Of a stretch of DNA of 64,000 bases, positions 32,687 through 40,210 are shown one piece after another. Made by a program: the position numbers and the translations under genes. This DNA comes from Levilactobacillus parabrevis ATCC 53295 (lineage in GTDB: Bacteria; Bacillota; Bacilli; Lactobacillales; Lactobacillaceae), in contig NZ_AZCZ01000009.1 of NCBI RefSeq assembly GCF_001434055.1, positions 1-64,000 of the forward strand. The letters run 5' to 3'. The notes under the pieces are model-generated. The model had not been told where the DNA came from. It saw nothing but the letters and a program-made list of their open reading frames with translations, and did no database searches. The number at the start of each line of letters is the position of its first letter. The first letter of the stretch is position 1.

Positions 32687-32980
32687 ATGACTAAAATTAA
32701 AGCAATGATGACTAAAGTAATTCTGGGTGCCATGACTGTAACAACTTTATTGGCAACGTCCGCGGGGGCTTCCGCCGCCACGGTGACGACGACCAACACA
32801 GCGGCCCCGGCTGTCCGAACGACGGTGCAATTGGATTCACGGCCTGCAGCGCCGATTCATCCCATGAAGATCCACTTGAAGCGGGTCACCACGAAAAGAA
32901 TTGCTAGCCAAGTCCAAACGGTAGTTGATGCCAGTGCCCTGAACCTGGACCAGAAGCACAGTGACGACCAATTAAAGTAA
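32687..32980 (+). CDS. Small secreted protein, candidate target of the two-component system
   Basis: 97 residues from the ATG at 32687, with AGGAG 8 nt upstream. A signal sequence (MTKVILGAMTVTTLLATSAGASA, cleavage near residue 30) is followed by about 65 residues rich in Thr, Ala, Val and His/Lys. No family recognised. The divergent two-component genes and the phased repeats upstream suggest it is regulated by them. It could report or buffer an envelope stress. Confidence 0.7.
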   Translation: MTKIKAMMTKVILGAMTVTTLLATSAGASAATVTTTNTAAPAVRTTVQLDSRPAAPIHPMKIHLKRVTTKRIASQVQTVVDASALNLDQKHSDDQLK

Positions 32981-33078
32981 AAAGTGACGGTCTAAGCTTT
33001 GCCAGATGAAATTAGCGCCATCCCTTGGGTGTAATGCCCGCACGTGAATCAGCAAAATAGAAGCTAAATTGTCAGTGG

Positions 33079-33105
33079 TGCCAGAGAGCGCTGCTGGCTT
33101 TTTAA
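33079..33105 (+). terminator. Terminator of the small secreted protein gene
   Basis: GCCAG-agagcgctg-CTGGC followed by TTTTT on the plus strand. Confidence 0.6.
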
Positions 33106-33112
33106 GTAAAAT

Positions 33113-33163
33113 TAAAGGTCGCCCCCGGACATTCACAATGGTGTGAACGTCCAGGGGCGGCCT
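33113..33163 (-). terminator. Terminator of the NAD(P)-binding protein gene
   Basis: Minus strand: a long stem GGCCGCCCCTGGAC...GTCCGGGGGCGACC with an inner TTCAC/GTGAA, followed by TTTAATTTT. Confidence 0.75.
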
Positions 33164-33190
33164 GATTTGGTTAACGTAAGGGAACAGTCG

Positions 33191-33841
33191 TTACTTTACA
33201 GCTGCCACGGCGTCAGCAATCGCCGTATCGCCATTAACTAATTCAAACGTTTGCTTAGGCAGGGGATGCTTAACCACAGCAACAACCGCTGCGGCCACGT
33301 CTTCACGGCTGATGGATTTGATATCGCTGTTAGCCGTGTCCAGAGTGATCTTGCCCGTTGGTGCGTCGTTGGTTAAGATTCCTGGCCGGACGATCGTGTA
33401 GTCTAAGTTGGTCCGATGGCGTAACCACTGATCAGCATAGTACTTGGCAACGTAGTAGGGCCGAATCCCGGATTTGTCCCAGAAGGTCCGATCGTCGGTG
33501 CCCATAGCACTGACGATGATGAACCGCTTGATGCCGGCCTTTTCGGTGGCAATCATGGACTTAATTGCCCCATCGAGGTCGATATTCAACGTCATATCGT
33601 CCCCGGTACTGCCGCCGGAACCGGCAGAGAAGACCACTGTGTCAACGCCAGCCATAGCGGGGACCATAGCGTCGGCAGTACCCAGCAGGTCAACGATTCG
33701 GGGCTGGCCGCCTAAAGCAGTGATGCTGTCGGCCTGGGTGGCGGAACGGATGCCGGCGTACACCGTTTCACCTGTTGCTGCGAGTTGCTTCACGATGTGT
33801 TGGCCCACGTGGCCGTGAGCGCCAATAATCAATGTTGTCAT
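33191..33841 (-). CDS. NAD(P)-binding atypical SDR (YwnB/YhfK-like)
   Basis: 216 residues. The nucleotide site is TTLIIGAHGHVGQHIVKQL (GxxGxxG at 7-13), the middle has DTVVFSAGSGGS, and the later YYVAKYYAD supplies the Tyr/Lys pair. Related to NmrA-like and YwnB-type proteins, which bind NAD(P)H and reduce flavins or sense redox state. Cytoplasmic. It has its own terminator and lies divergently from the ndh gene. Reaction unknown. Confidence 0.82.
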   Translation of the reverse strand: MTTLIIGAHGHVGQHIVKQLAATGETVYAGIRSATQADSITALGGQPRIVDLLGTADAMVPAMAGVDTVVFSAGSGGSTGDDMTLNIDLDGAIKSMIATEKAGIKRFIIVSAMGTDDRTFWDKSGIRPYYVAKYYADQWLRHRTNLDYTIVRPGILTNDAPTGKITLDTANSDIKSISREDVAAAVVAVVKHPLPKQTFELVNGDTAIADAVAAVK

Positions 33842-34165
33842 TCAAAAGCCTCCTAAGTTTCGTTCACTTAACTAACCTCTACAATAAAGGTTTTGTGGAA
33901 AAGTTTCAGCTAAAGCGACTCATCAAATGAATTTGGGGCAGCCTGGGTGCTGGGGAGATTGTGAAGAAAATTGCTAACCGTTATCAATAGCTTTTCACTT
34001 GATAACTCGTATAATAGAGGTAAATCATCCCTAATTGGTTAGTTCACCCACCGATTCCTCCGGGGGGAGTGATGGCTGGCTGAAAATGTAACCGGTTTAA
34101 CCAGTAGAAGTGTTAACGAGCTAATCGTGAATTGGGAAACTACAGTAGAAAAGGGGTCGTTTACA
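33842..34165. other. Divergent regulatory region between the SDR and ndh genes
   Basis: Contains a perfect 8-bp inverted repeat GTTATCAA...TTGATAAC (33980-34006), a TATAAT hexamer just downstream (34010-34015) and a leader with CTCC-gggg-GGAG followed by the three-codon frame ATG GCT GGC TGA (34073-34084). The leader segment GGGGGGAGTG (34062-34071) is perfectly complementary to the loop of the candidate sRNA at 44685-44831. Confidence 0.5.
33980..34015 (+). promoter_or_regulatory. ndh promoter region with 8-bp inverted repeat
   Basis: GTTATCAA (33980-33987) and TTGATAAC (33999-34006) form a perfect inverted repeat ending 3 bp before the TATAAT at 34010-34015. It lies over the -35 region, where a redox or nutrient regulator could act. 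No specific regulator is indicated. Confidence 0.5.
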
Positions 34166-35368
34166 ATGGCAACGGTTTTAGTTCTAGGCGGTGGCTATGC
34201 AGGCATGCGGGCTATTAAATTTTTACAACGTGAGGTTCCAAGTGACGATGAGATTATCTTGGTCGATAAGACGGGGACCCATGCAGAAAAAACCAATCTT
34301 CATGAGGTGGCGGCTGGGACGATTGCGCCCGAGCGGATTACCTATGAAATCAACGATGTGATCGGCAGTCGGGTTAACTTTATTCAAGACAGTGTGACCA
34401 ACGTTGATGTTGACCAGAAGCAAGTAACGCTGAAAGACCATGAGCCGATCACGTATGACTATTTAATCTTGGCATTGGGTTTTCAGACCGAAACATTTGG
34501 CCTCAAGGGTGCCGAAGAAAATGCCTTACCAATGGATGACCTGAAGACGTCCGAAGCCGTTTACCGGCACATCGAGGATACAGTAAAAGGCTATGCTCAG
34601 ACGCAAGACCCTAACGACCTGACAGTGGCCGTCTGTGGGGCTGGTTTTACCGGAATCGAGTTGTTAGGGGAATTGACCCAATCCCTGCCAAAGCTCCAGA
34701 CACGCTACAATACGCCGGAGATTAAGCTGGTCTGCTTGGAACGATCGCCAGCCATTCTGCCAATGTTTGACAAGTCACTGGCAGAGTATGCGATGCGCTT
34801 CATGGCTAAGCACAATGTGGAAATGAAGTTAGGGTCAAACATCAAAGAGATCAAGCCGGGGGTCGTCGTTTACACTGACAGTAACGATGAAGAACACGAG
34901 CAGCCAGCCAATACCATCGTTTGGACGGTCGGGGTCAGCGGCTCACACGTCATTTCTGATTCTGGCTTTGAACAACGGCGGAACCGGATCGTGGTTAAGG
35001 ACGACCTGTCAATCGAGGGTCATCCCGAAGTTTACGTTGTCGGGGATGTCGCGGCCGTGATGGATGCTGAGAGCAACCGGCCTTATCCAACGACTGCCCA
35101 GATTGCATTGGCCGCTGGGGCGCAGGCTGCTAAGAATATTGGCTTGCAACTACGTGGCCACGAGACACGGCCGTTCGTGTACAAGTCAGTCGGCACGGTT
35201 GCTTCATTGAGTGACCGGGATGGAATCGGTGAAATCTTTAGCAATAAGCGGAAGGTCAAGGGATATCCGGCATCTGCTTTGAAGAAGGTCATTACCGATC
35301 GTTCCATCTTGGAGAGTGCCCATTTGAGCACGGTCTTCAGCAAGGGTCGGTTCGACCTATACCACTAA
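34166..35368 (+). CDS. ndh: Type II NADH dehydrogenase-like FAD oxidoreductase
   Basis: 400 residues from the ATG at 34166 (AAAGGGG about 9 nt upstream). The first Rossmann site is VLVLGGGYAGMRAI and the second, for NADH, is VAVCGAGFTGIELLGEL (about 155-171). YVVGDVAAV (about 290-298) is the conserved FAD-binding segment, followed by PTTAQIALAAGAQAAKNI. This is the single-subunit NDH-2 family that passes electrons from NADH to quinone at the membrane, or to other acceptors. The C-terminal region has no clear transmembrane helix. In lactobacilli it works in quinone-supplemented respiration or extracellular electron transfer. Confidence 0.88.
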   Translation: MATVLVLGGGYAGMRAIKFLQREVPSDDEIILVDKTGTHAEKTNLHEVAAGTIAPERITYEINDVIGSRVNFIQDSVTNVDVDQKQVTLKDHEPITYDYLILALGFQTETFGLKGAEENALPMDDLKTSEAVYRHIEDTVKGYAQTQDPNDLTVAVCGAGFTGIELLGELTQSLPKLQTRYNTPEIKLVCLERSPAILPMFDKSLAEYAMRFMAKHNVEMKLGSNIKEIKPGVVVYTDSNDEEHEQPANTIVWTVGVSGSHVISDSGFEQRRNRIVVKDDLSIEGHPEVYVVGDVAAVMDAESNRPYPTTAQIALAAGAQAAKNIGLQLRGHETRPFVYKSVGTVASLSDRDGIGEIFSNKRKVKGYPASALKKVITDRSILESAHLSTVFSKGRFDLYH

Positions 35369-35394
35369 AAACGGGACAACTTTCAAAAAGCGAG

Positions 35395-35424
35395 TAGGCA
35401 ATATTAGCCTACCCGCTTTTTTAA
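35395..35424 (+). terminator. Terminator of ndh
   Basis: AAAGCGAGTAGGC pairs with GCCTACCCGCTTT (one mismatch), followed by TTT. Confidence 0.8.
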
Positions 35425-35451
35425 TGCTAAAATAAGCAAAAAGGGTGATAA

Positions 35452-35979
35452 ATGATGCGACAGAAGCAACTCATGACGCCATTGGGAACGATTACAGCTG
35501 CCAGTGATGGCGATGCGCTTACGGGTCTGTGGTTTACCGACCAGCAACACTATGGGAGCACGCTATCAGCTGAGACATCACTGGGGGATGCACCGGTCTT
35601 TGACCAGTTGGCAGAGTGGCTGACGGCCTACTTTGCCGGGCAACAGCCGCCGGTGGATTTCCCTGTTCGACCAGCCGGAACGGCGCTTCGTCAGGTCGTC
35701 TGGTCGGTGTTACGAACAATTCCATATGGCGAAGTTCGAACTTATGGTGAACTGGCAACATTGGTGACCCCAATGATTGGTCATAACCCGGGAGCCCGTG
35801 CCATGGGCAATGCTGTCGGTCACAATCCGATTAGTCTGGTGATTCCATGCCATCGAGTTGTTGGGCAAATGGGGGATTTAGTTGGTTACGCCGGTGGACT
35901 GATTCGGAAGAAATCGCTGTTGCGGCTCGAAGGAAGCCTGGCGATGACGACTGAGCGCGTAGTTCTCGAAAAAAATTAG
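35452..35979 (+). CDS. ogt: Methylated-DNA-protein cysteine methyltransferase
   Basis: 175 residues. The suicide methyl-acceptor cysteine is Cys133 in IPCHRVVG, and the DNA-binding helix-turn-helix is TYGELATLV...NPGARAMGNAVGHNP. It repairs O6-alkylguanine by irreversible transfer to itself. AAGGGTG lies 4-7 nt before the ATG; a second ATG follows directly. No AlkA or Ada partner adjoins. Confidence 0.95.
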   Translation: MMRQKQLMTPLGTITAASDGDALTGLWFTDQQHYGSTLSAETSLGDAPVFDQLAEWLTAYFAGQQPPVDFPVRPAGTALRQVVWSVLRTIPYGEVRTYGELATLVTPMIGHNPGARAMGNAVGHNPISLVIPCHRVVGQMGDLVGYAGGLIRKKSLLRLEGSLAMTTERVVLEKN

Positions 35980-36199
35980 GTATTTTCCAGAAAATTTACG
36001 GATTTCTTACCTATTGTGCACAAAAGTATCGTACAATGTACCGGTAGATATGCTATAATCAATTCTGTCCAAAAACTAAATTGATAGCATTGTTGATAGG
36101 CGTAACTACTCAACAATGAACTGACATTTTTTTCGCGAAAAGGGTTTCTTCTTACTAGAAGACGCGTATAATTTTAGTCAGCTTGGGACGTTAGTTAAG

Positions 36200-36230
36200 G
36201 TTACTAGCTTCCAGGGGGGATGCTAGTAAC
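36200..36230 (+). promoter_or_regulatory. Perfect hairpin with G-rich loop in tetR leader
   Basis: GTTACTAGC (36200-36208) pairs perfectly with GCTAGTAAC (36222-36230). The 13-nt loop contains CCAGGGGGGAT, which looks like a Shine-Dalgarno sequence and could pair with the C-rich loops of the candidate sRNAs. It lies between a TATAAT hexamer at about 36167 and the TetR operator. Confidence 0.5.
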
Positions 36231-36231
36231 G

Positions 36232-36258
36232 CACAAAACATAAATAAAATGTTGTGTG
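36232..36258 (+). promoter_or_regulatory. TetR-type operator
   Basis: CACAAAACAT-aaataaa-ATGTTGTGTG is a 10-bp inverted repeat with 9 of 10 pairs matching. It lies 20 bp before the tetR start codon and so is the probable autoregulatory operator. Confidence 0.6.
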
Positions 36259-36277
36259 AATGATTGGAGGTATCACG

Positions 36278-36844
36278 ATGGCTGCATCGGAAACTAAGGA
36301 GCGAATTGCGGAGGCCTTGGCTTCGTTGTTGAACCACAATACGTTTGATAAGATTACGGTCCGTGAGATTGCGGACGAAGCGGAAGTTCACCGAAAGACG
36401 TTCTATTACTACTTTGCCGATAAATACGAGTTGTTGACCTTTGTCTATCAACACTTTATCGTTGAAGCACCGCGTCATGAACAACCCGTAGCCCTGACCT
36501 TAGAGAACTGGCGACCGGCAACAATTCAATTGTTGGAACGGATCGCTGATAATTCTAAGATTTTCCTGAACGCTTATCCCTATGATGATGGCGTTTGGCG
36601 TCAATCAATGAATGAGTTTGTGGCTTCACGATTGTCAATTTTGCTCCACGCAATGCCCGAGTATCGTTACTTAAAGGAAGACGTGATCGACACGTCGGCG
36701 GAATTTATTGCTGCTGGCGCGTTGGGAATTATTAATAAGTGGGCGAACGATAACTTTACCGCAAGTCCCCGGACGGTCCTCGATCAGATGACGACGGCTA
36801 ACCGTCTGTTCAACGGGATTCTAGACCGTTGGAAGTTAAGTTAA
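36278..36844 (+). CDS. TetR/AcrR family transcriptional regulator
   Basis: 188 residues from the ATG at 36278 (TGGAGG 7-8 nt upstream). The N-terminal helix-turn-helix is KITVREIADEAEVHRKTFYYYFADKYELLTFVY (about 29-61), of the DhaS/TetR_C-like type. The C-terminal domain is ligand-binding and all helical. It is preceded by a dyad operator and followed by a terminator. The aldehyde dehydrogenase gene downstream may be a target, but it has its own promoter. Confidence 0.88.
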   Translation: MAASETKERIAEALASLLNHNTFDKITVREIADEAEVHRKTFYYYFADKYELLTFVYQHFIVEAPRHEQPVALTLENWRPATIQLLERIADNSKIFLNAYPYDDGVWRQSMNEFVASRLSILLHAMPEYRYLKEDVIDTSAEFIAAGALGIINKWANDNFTASPRTVLDQMTTANRLFNGILDRWKLS

Positions 36845-36855
36845 AGTGTAAGGTC

Positions 36856-36910
36856 AAAACGGATGATGCAGACTGGATTCGGTCAGTCTGGGTCAACCGT
36901 TTTTTTTTCG
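36856..36910 (+). terminator. Terminator of tetR
   Basis: CAGACTG...CAGTCTG inside AAACGG...CCGTTT, followed by nine T. Confidence 0.75.
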
Positions 36911-36965
36911 GCCAAATTGATGGTTAACCGTCATAGTGTACCTAGACCAATTTAAAAACTGTCAA

Positions 36966-37000
36966 TTGTGAAGTGACAAAATAAATGCGATAATTCACAA
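36966..37000 (+). promoter_or_regulatory. Aldehyde dehydrogenase promoter flanked by inverted half-sites
   Basis: -35 TTGTGA (36966-36971), 17-bp spacer, extended -10 TGC-GATAAT (36989-36994). TTGTGAA (36966-36972) and TTCACAA (36994-37000) are perfect inverted half-sites that bracket the promoter, 21 bp apart. They have the wording of Rex half-sites, but a true Rex site has them 4 bp apart. Confidence 0.5.
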
Positions 37001-37120
37001 GCTTTCATGTCGAAAACATCACAATCTAAATGCTGGTATTTAACGATTCATGCGGGTATAGTATATTTTGTAAAGGGTTACATTGTGAATGTGAACGATC
37101 CCGTTAGGAGGACAACGATT

Positions 37121-38536
37121 ATGGCTTATCAGACGACGAATCCCTATACCAATGAAGTTGTAAAGACCTATGCTGATGCAACACCAGAGTACGTTGAAGA
37201 GAGTCTCGCCAAGGCCCAAGCGCTCTATAAAAAGTGGCGGAATGATCCCGTAGCTACCCGGATTCCTGTTTTGCGTAAACTCGCGCAGCTCTTTAGAGAT
37301 GAGACGGACAGTCTGGCCAAAGTTTTGACGATCGATATGGGTAAACTCTTTGTGGAAGCCCAGGGTGAAGTGTTATTGTGTGCTCAGATTGCGGAATACT
37401 ATGCGGACCACGCCGAAGAATTCCTACAGCCACGGACCATCAATACGATTGCTGGTGACGCACAAATCGAGGATCATCCGCTGGGCGTCCTGATGGCGGT
37501 AGAACCGTGGAACTTTCCATACTACCAAATGATGCGGATCTTCGCGCCTAACTTTGCGGTCGGCGATCCCATCGTCTTCAAACACGCAGCAATCACGCCA
37601 GCGTCGGCGTTGGCCTTTGAAGATGCTGTGCGGCGGGCTGGGGCTCCCGATGGTGCGCTGACTAACCTCTTCCTGTCTTACGATCAAGTGTCCCAGGTGG
37701 TCGCCGACAAACGGGTTCAAGGGGTGGCCCTGACCGGTTCGGAACGTGGCGGGGTGGCAGTTGCCGAAGTTGCTGGTAAATATTTGAAGAAGAACACGAT
37801 GGAGCTCGGGGGAACCGATGCCTTCATCGTGGCGCACGATGCCAACATGGCTGATGTGACGGCGATTGCACCGCGAGCACGGCTCTACAATGCCGGGCAA
37901 GTCTGCACGTCTTCCAAGCGATTCATTGTCACGGAAAACAATTACGATGAGCTTTTGGCAGCGCTGAAGGATGCCTTCTCTAGTGTGAAGATGGGTGATC
38001 CCATGGATCCAGCAACTACGCTGGCACCCATGAACTCCAAGAAGGCCAAAGAACACCTCCAAGCGCAGGTCGACATGGCTTTGGATGGTGGCGCAACGGC
38101 GTACTACGTCCATGAACCAATCGACGACGAGGGTCAGTTCTTTATGCCGACTATTTTGACGGACATCACCAAAGATAATCCGGCCTATGGGAAGGAAATG
38201 TTTGGCCCCGTGGCTCAGGTCTACAAGGTGAAGGATGACGCCGAAGCTGTGGCGTTAGCCAATGACTCCGATTACGGCTTGGGTGGGATCGTCTTTGCCG
38301 GTAGCGCCGAATACGGTGCGGAATTAGCTTCGCAGGTTGAGACTGGGATGGTCTTCGTCAACACCTTCTTCAGCTCTCTACCAGAGTTAGAATTCGGTGG
38401 GGTGAAGAAGTCTGGCTTCGGTCGGGAACTTGGACAGACTGGGATTTCAAGCTTCGTTAATCAAGAATTAGTGGTTAAGCGTGAGCGGCCAAACGAAAAC
38501 GAGTTTGGTGGGCTAGTCTTACCGCATAAATTTTAA
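37121..38536 (+). CDS. NAD(P)-dependent aldehyde dehydrogenase (succinate-semialdehyde type)
   Basis: 471 residues from the ATG at 37121 (GGAGG 9 nt upstream; upstream codons in frame lack similarity). The catalytic cysteine is Cys262 in NAGQVCTSSKR and the general base is Glu228 in MELGGTDAFIV. Lys154 is in the cofactor pocket, and EPWNFPYYQ (about 128-136) is the conserved N-terminal motif. Cytoplasmic. The wording is closest to the succinate-semialdehyde dehydrogenase group, but other aldehydes are possible. The promoter is bracketed by inverted repeats. Confidence 0.9.
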   Translation: MAYQTTNPYTNEVVKTYADATPEYVEESLAKAQALYKKWRNDPVATRIPVLRKLAQLFRDETDSLAKVLTIDMGKLFVEAQGEVLLCAQIAEYYADHAEEFLQPRTINTIAGDAQIEDHPLGVLMAVEPWNFPYYQMMRIFAPNFAVGDPIVFKHAAITPASALAFEDAVRRAGAPDGALTNLFLSYDQVSQVVADKRVQGVALTGSERGGVAVAEVAGKYLKKNTMELGGTDAFIVAHDANMADVTAIAPRARLYNAGQVCTSSKRFIVTENNYDELLAALKDAFSSVKMGDPMDPATTLAPMNSKKAKEHLQAQVDMALDGGATAYYVHEPIDDEGQFFMPTILTDITKDNPAYGKEMFGPVAQVYKVKDDAEAVALANDSDYGLGGIVFAGSAEYGAELASQVETGMVFVNTFFSSLPELEFGGVKKSGFGRELGQTGISSFVNQELVVKRERPNENEFGGLVLPHKF

Positions 38537-38544
38537 TATAAGTT

Positions 38545-38576
38545 GGAGTGGGTCCCAATGACCTGCTCTTTTTTTA
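38545..38576 (+). terminator. Terminator of the aldehyde dehydrogenase gene
   Basis: GAGTGGGT-cccaatg-ACCTGCTC with G-U pairs, followed by seven T. Confidence 0.75.
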
Positions 38577-38678
38577 GTTGGCAGATGAAGGGTCACAATT
38601 ATTTAGGCAAAACATTTTCCCCAAGCCACTTAATGTGATATTCTGAACAATAGGAAATGTTGAAAGGATGATTTTAAG

Positions 38679-39428
38679 ATGACTGATCGTTTAAAGGGAA
38701 AAGTTGCAATTATTACCGGCGGGGTCGCTGGAATTGGTTTAGGTATCGCTGAATGCTACGTTCGTGAAGGGGCTAAGGTGGTCATTACGGCCAACCATAA
38801 CGTTGATGGCGGTCACGCTGCTGTCGCGAAATTTGGGGACGATGTCAGTCTCTTCGTCCAACAAGATGTCGCTAAGGAAGCTGATTGGCAGAAGGTTATC
38901 GATGCCACGATCGCTAAATTTGGCAAGCTGGATATCTTAGTCAACAACGCCGGGATTGGTGGCGTCAACAGTGCCATTGAAGACCTGTCACTGGAAGACT
39001 GGCAGAAGGTCATCGACATTAACCTGACGGCCAACTTCTTGGGTGAAAAGGCTGGTATCAAGGCTATGCAGAAGACCAACGACGCTAAGGGGTCCATCAT
39101 CAATGTGTCCTCCGTTGCCGGCCTGGTTGGGCTGCCATTGGCCCCAGCTTACTCCGCAAGTAAGGGTGGGAGTCGGATGTTAAGCCACGCCACGGCACTG
39201 AACCTGGCGCAACGTGGTATCGACATCCGGGTCAACTCCGTTCATCCTGGTTGGATCGATACGGCGATTATTCCGGAAGCTGCTCGCGACGCCATCGTGA
39301 AGACGGTGCCGGTTGGACACTTAGGCAAGCCACAAGACATTGGTGAAGTCTGTGTCTACCTGGGTAGCGATGAATCTAGCTTCGCTAACGGGGCAGAATT
39401 CACGGTCGATGGTGGTCAACGCGCTTAA
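38679..39428 (+). CDS. Short-chain dehydrogenase/reductase
   Basis: 249 residues, a classical SDR. The cofactor site is [15 protein letters not shown] (TGxxxGIG), the structural NNAGIGG follows, the catalytic Ser is in [11 protein letters not shown], and the Tyr/Lys pair is in YSASKGG. The C-terminal DGGQRA is usual for the family. It resembles the L. brevis R-specific alcohol dehydrogenase group in its opening [12 protein letters not shown] and its [20 protein letters not shown] segment, so reduction of ketones is plausible. The position after beta-2 is not clearly diagnostic of NADPH or NADH. Single-gene unit. Confidence 0.9.
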   Translation: MTDRLKGKVAIITGGVAGIGLGIAECYVREGAKVVITANHNVDGGHAAVAKFGDDVSLFVQQDVAKEADWQKVIDATIAKFGKLDILVNNAGIGGVNSAIEDLSLEDWQKVIDINLTANFLGEKAGIKAMQKTNDAKGSIINVSSVAGLVGLPLAPAYSASKGGSRMLSHATALNLAQRGIDIRVNSVHPGWIDTAIIPEAARDAIVKTVPVGHLGKPQDIGEVCVYLGSDESSFANGAEFTVDGGQRA

Positions 39429-39462
39429 AGCTTCATGGTCACACAATTGAAATAGATTTGAA

Positions 39463-39500
39463 AAAGGGGAACTGCGTTTTGTGCGCAGTTCCCTTTTAAC
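39463..39500 (+). terminator. Terminator of the SDR gene
   Basis: AAGGGGAACTGCG pairs with CGCAGTTCCCTT, followed by TTTT. Confidence 0.8.
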
Positions 39501-39534
39501 ATGCGGTCAATTTCCTCCCTGACCTTTAATGAAA

Positions 39535-40077
39535 TTAAGCCTCGAATTCGCGAGCTAACTTGGTATAGACGACGGCGTCATCATAGTTGCCACTAGCCGT
39601 TAACAGGTGCTCTCGCAGAATACCGTCTTGATGGAACCTGCGGCGCTGGGCGACGGCACGGCTAGCTGTGTTGGCCGTGGCAATGATCAATTCTAGCTGA
39701 TGAAGGTCCAGCTGACTGAAGGCCACGTCCCCGACAATGCCCAACACGTGCGTCATAATACCGCGGCCCCGGAAGTCGCGGCCCAGCCAGTAACCAATCT
39801 CGGCGTGACCGTTCTGGAAATTGTGAAGGTCGATCGTTCCGGCCGGACGATTGCCAACCCAGATGACCGCTAGCCAGAATTGATTGTTGGCAATGCGTTC
39901 CTGGGAACGGAACAGGTAGGCCGCCTCGTCTTCCACTGATTTGAGGCTGGCCGTGCGGGGCATCCACCGTGCCAAATTTTCACGATCCGCATCGATCAGG
40001 GCGTATAGAGCTGGCGCATCGGCGACCACGGGAGTCATGAGATGGGTCCGCAGGGTTGTTAGGAAGTTGGCTTTCAC
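39535..40077 (-). CDS. GNAT acetyltransferase (RimJ/RimL type)
   Basis: 180 residues with a GTG start at 40077, GAGG being 8 nt upstream. It carries the RimJ/RimL-style opening LRTHLMTPVVADAPALYALI, then GHAEIGYWLGRDFRGRGIMTHVL (acetyl-CoA loop, RGRG), and the late motif TANTASRAVAQRRRFHQDGILREHLL. In most relatives the last motif reads N.ASRRVAEKLGF, so this copy is slightly divergent. It acetylates a protein N-terminus or a small amine; substrate unknown. Cytoplasmic, probably monocistronic. Confidence 0.82.
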   Translation of the reverse strand: MKANFLTTLRTHLMTPVVADAPALYALIDADRENLARWMPRTASLKSVEDEAAYLFRSQERIANNQFWLAVIWVGNRPAGTIDLHNFQNGHAEIGYWLGRDFRGRGIMTHVLGIVGDVAFSQLDLHQLELIIATANTASRAVAQRRRFHQDGILREHLLTASGNYDDAVVYTKLAREFEA

Positions 40078-40173
40078 GGGAAACACCTCGCACTTTAAGA
40101 GATTAGGTGGCTACGTAGATTGTTAAAATCACCAATTATAAATTTAGTTATACCTGTTGCTATCTCAGAAGTC

Positions 40174-40207
40174 AAAAAAACACCCGACCTTTGCAAGTCG
40201 AGTGTTA
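40174..40207 (-). terminator. Terminator of mntH
   Basis: Minus strand ACACTCGAC pairs with GTCGGGTGT (one G-U), followed by TTTTTTT. Confidence 0.8.
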
Positions 40208-40210
40208 GTT

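Noticed and set aside
36966-37000. Canonical Rex site at the aldehyde dehydrogenase promoter
   Set aside because: Half-sites match but are 21 bp apart rather than 4 bp, so it is reported only as an inverted repeat.
37424-38113. 229-codon frame opposite the aldehyde dehydrogenase gene
   Set aside because: Long only because of high GC and the conserved coding strand; no start context and no recognisable domain.
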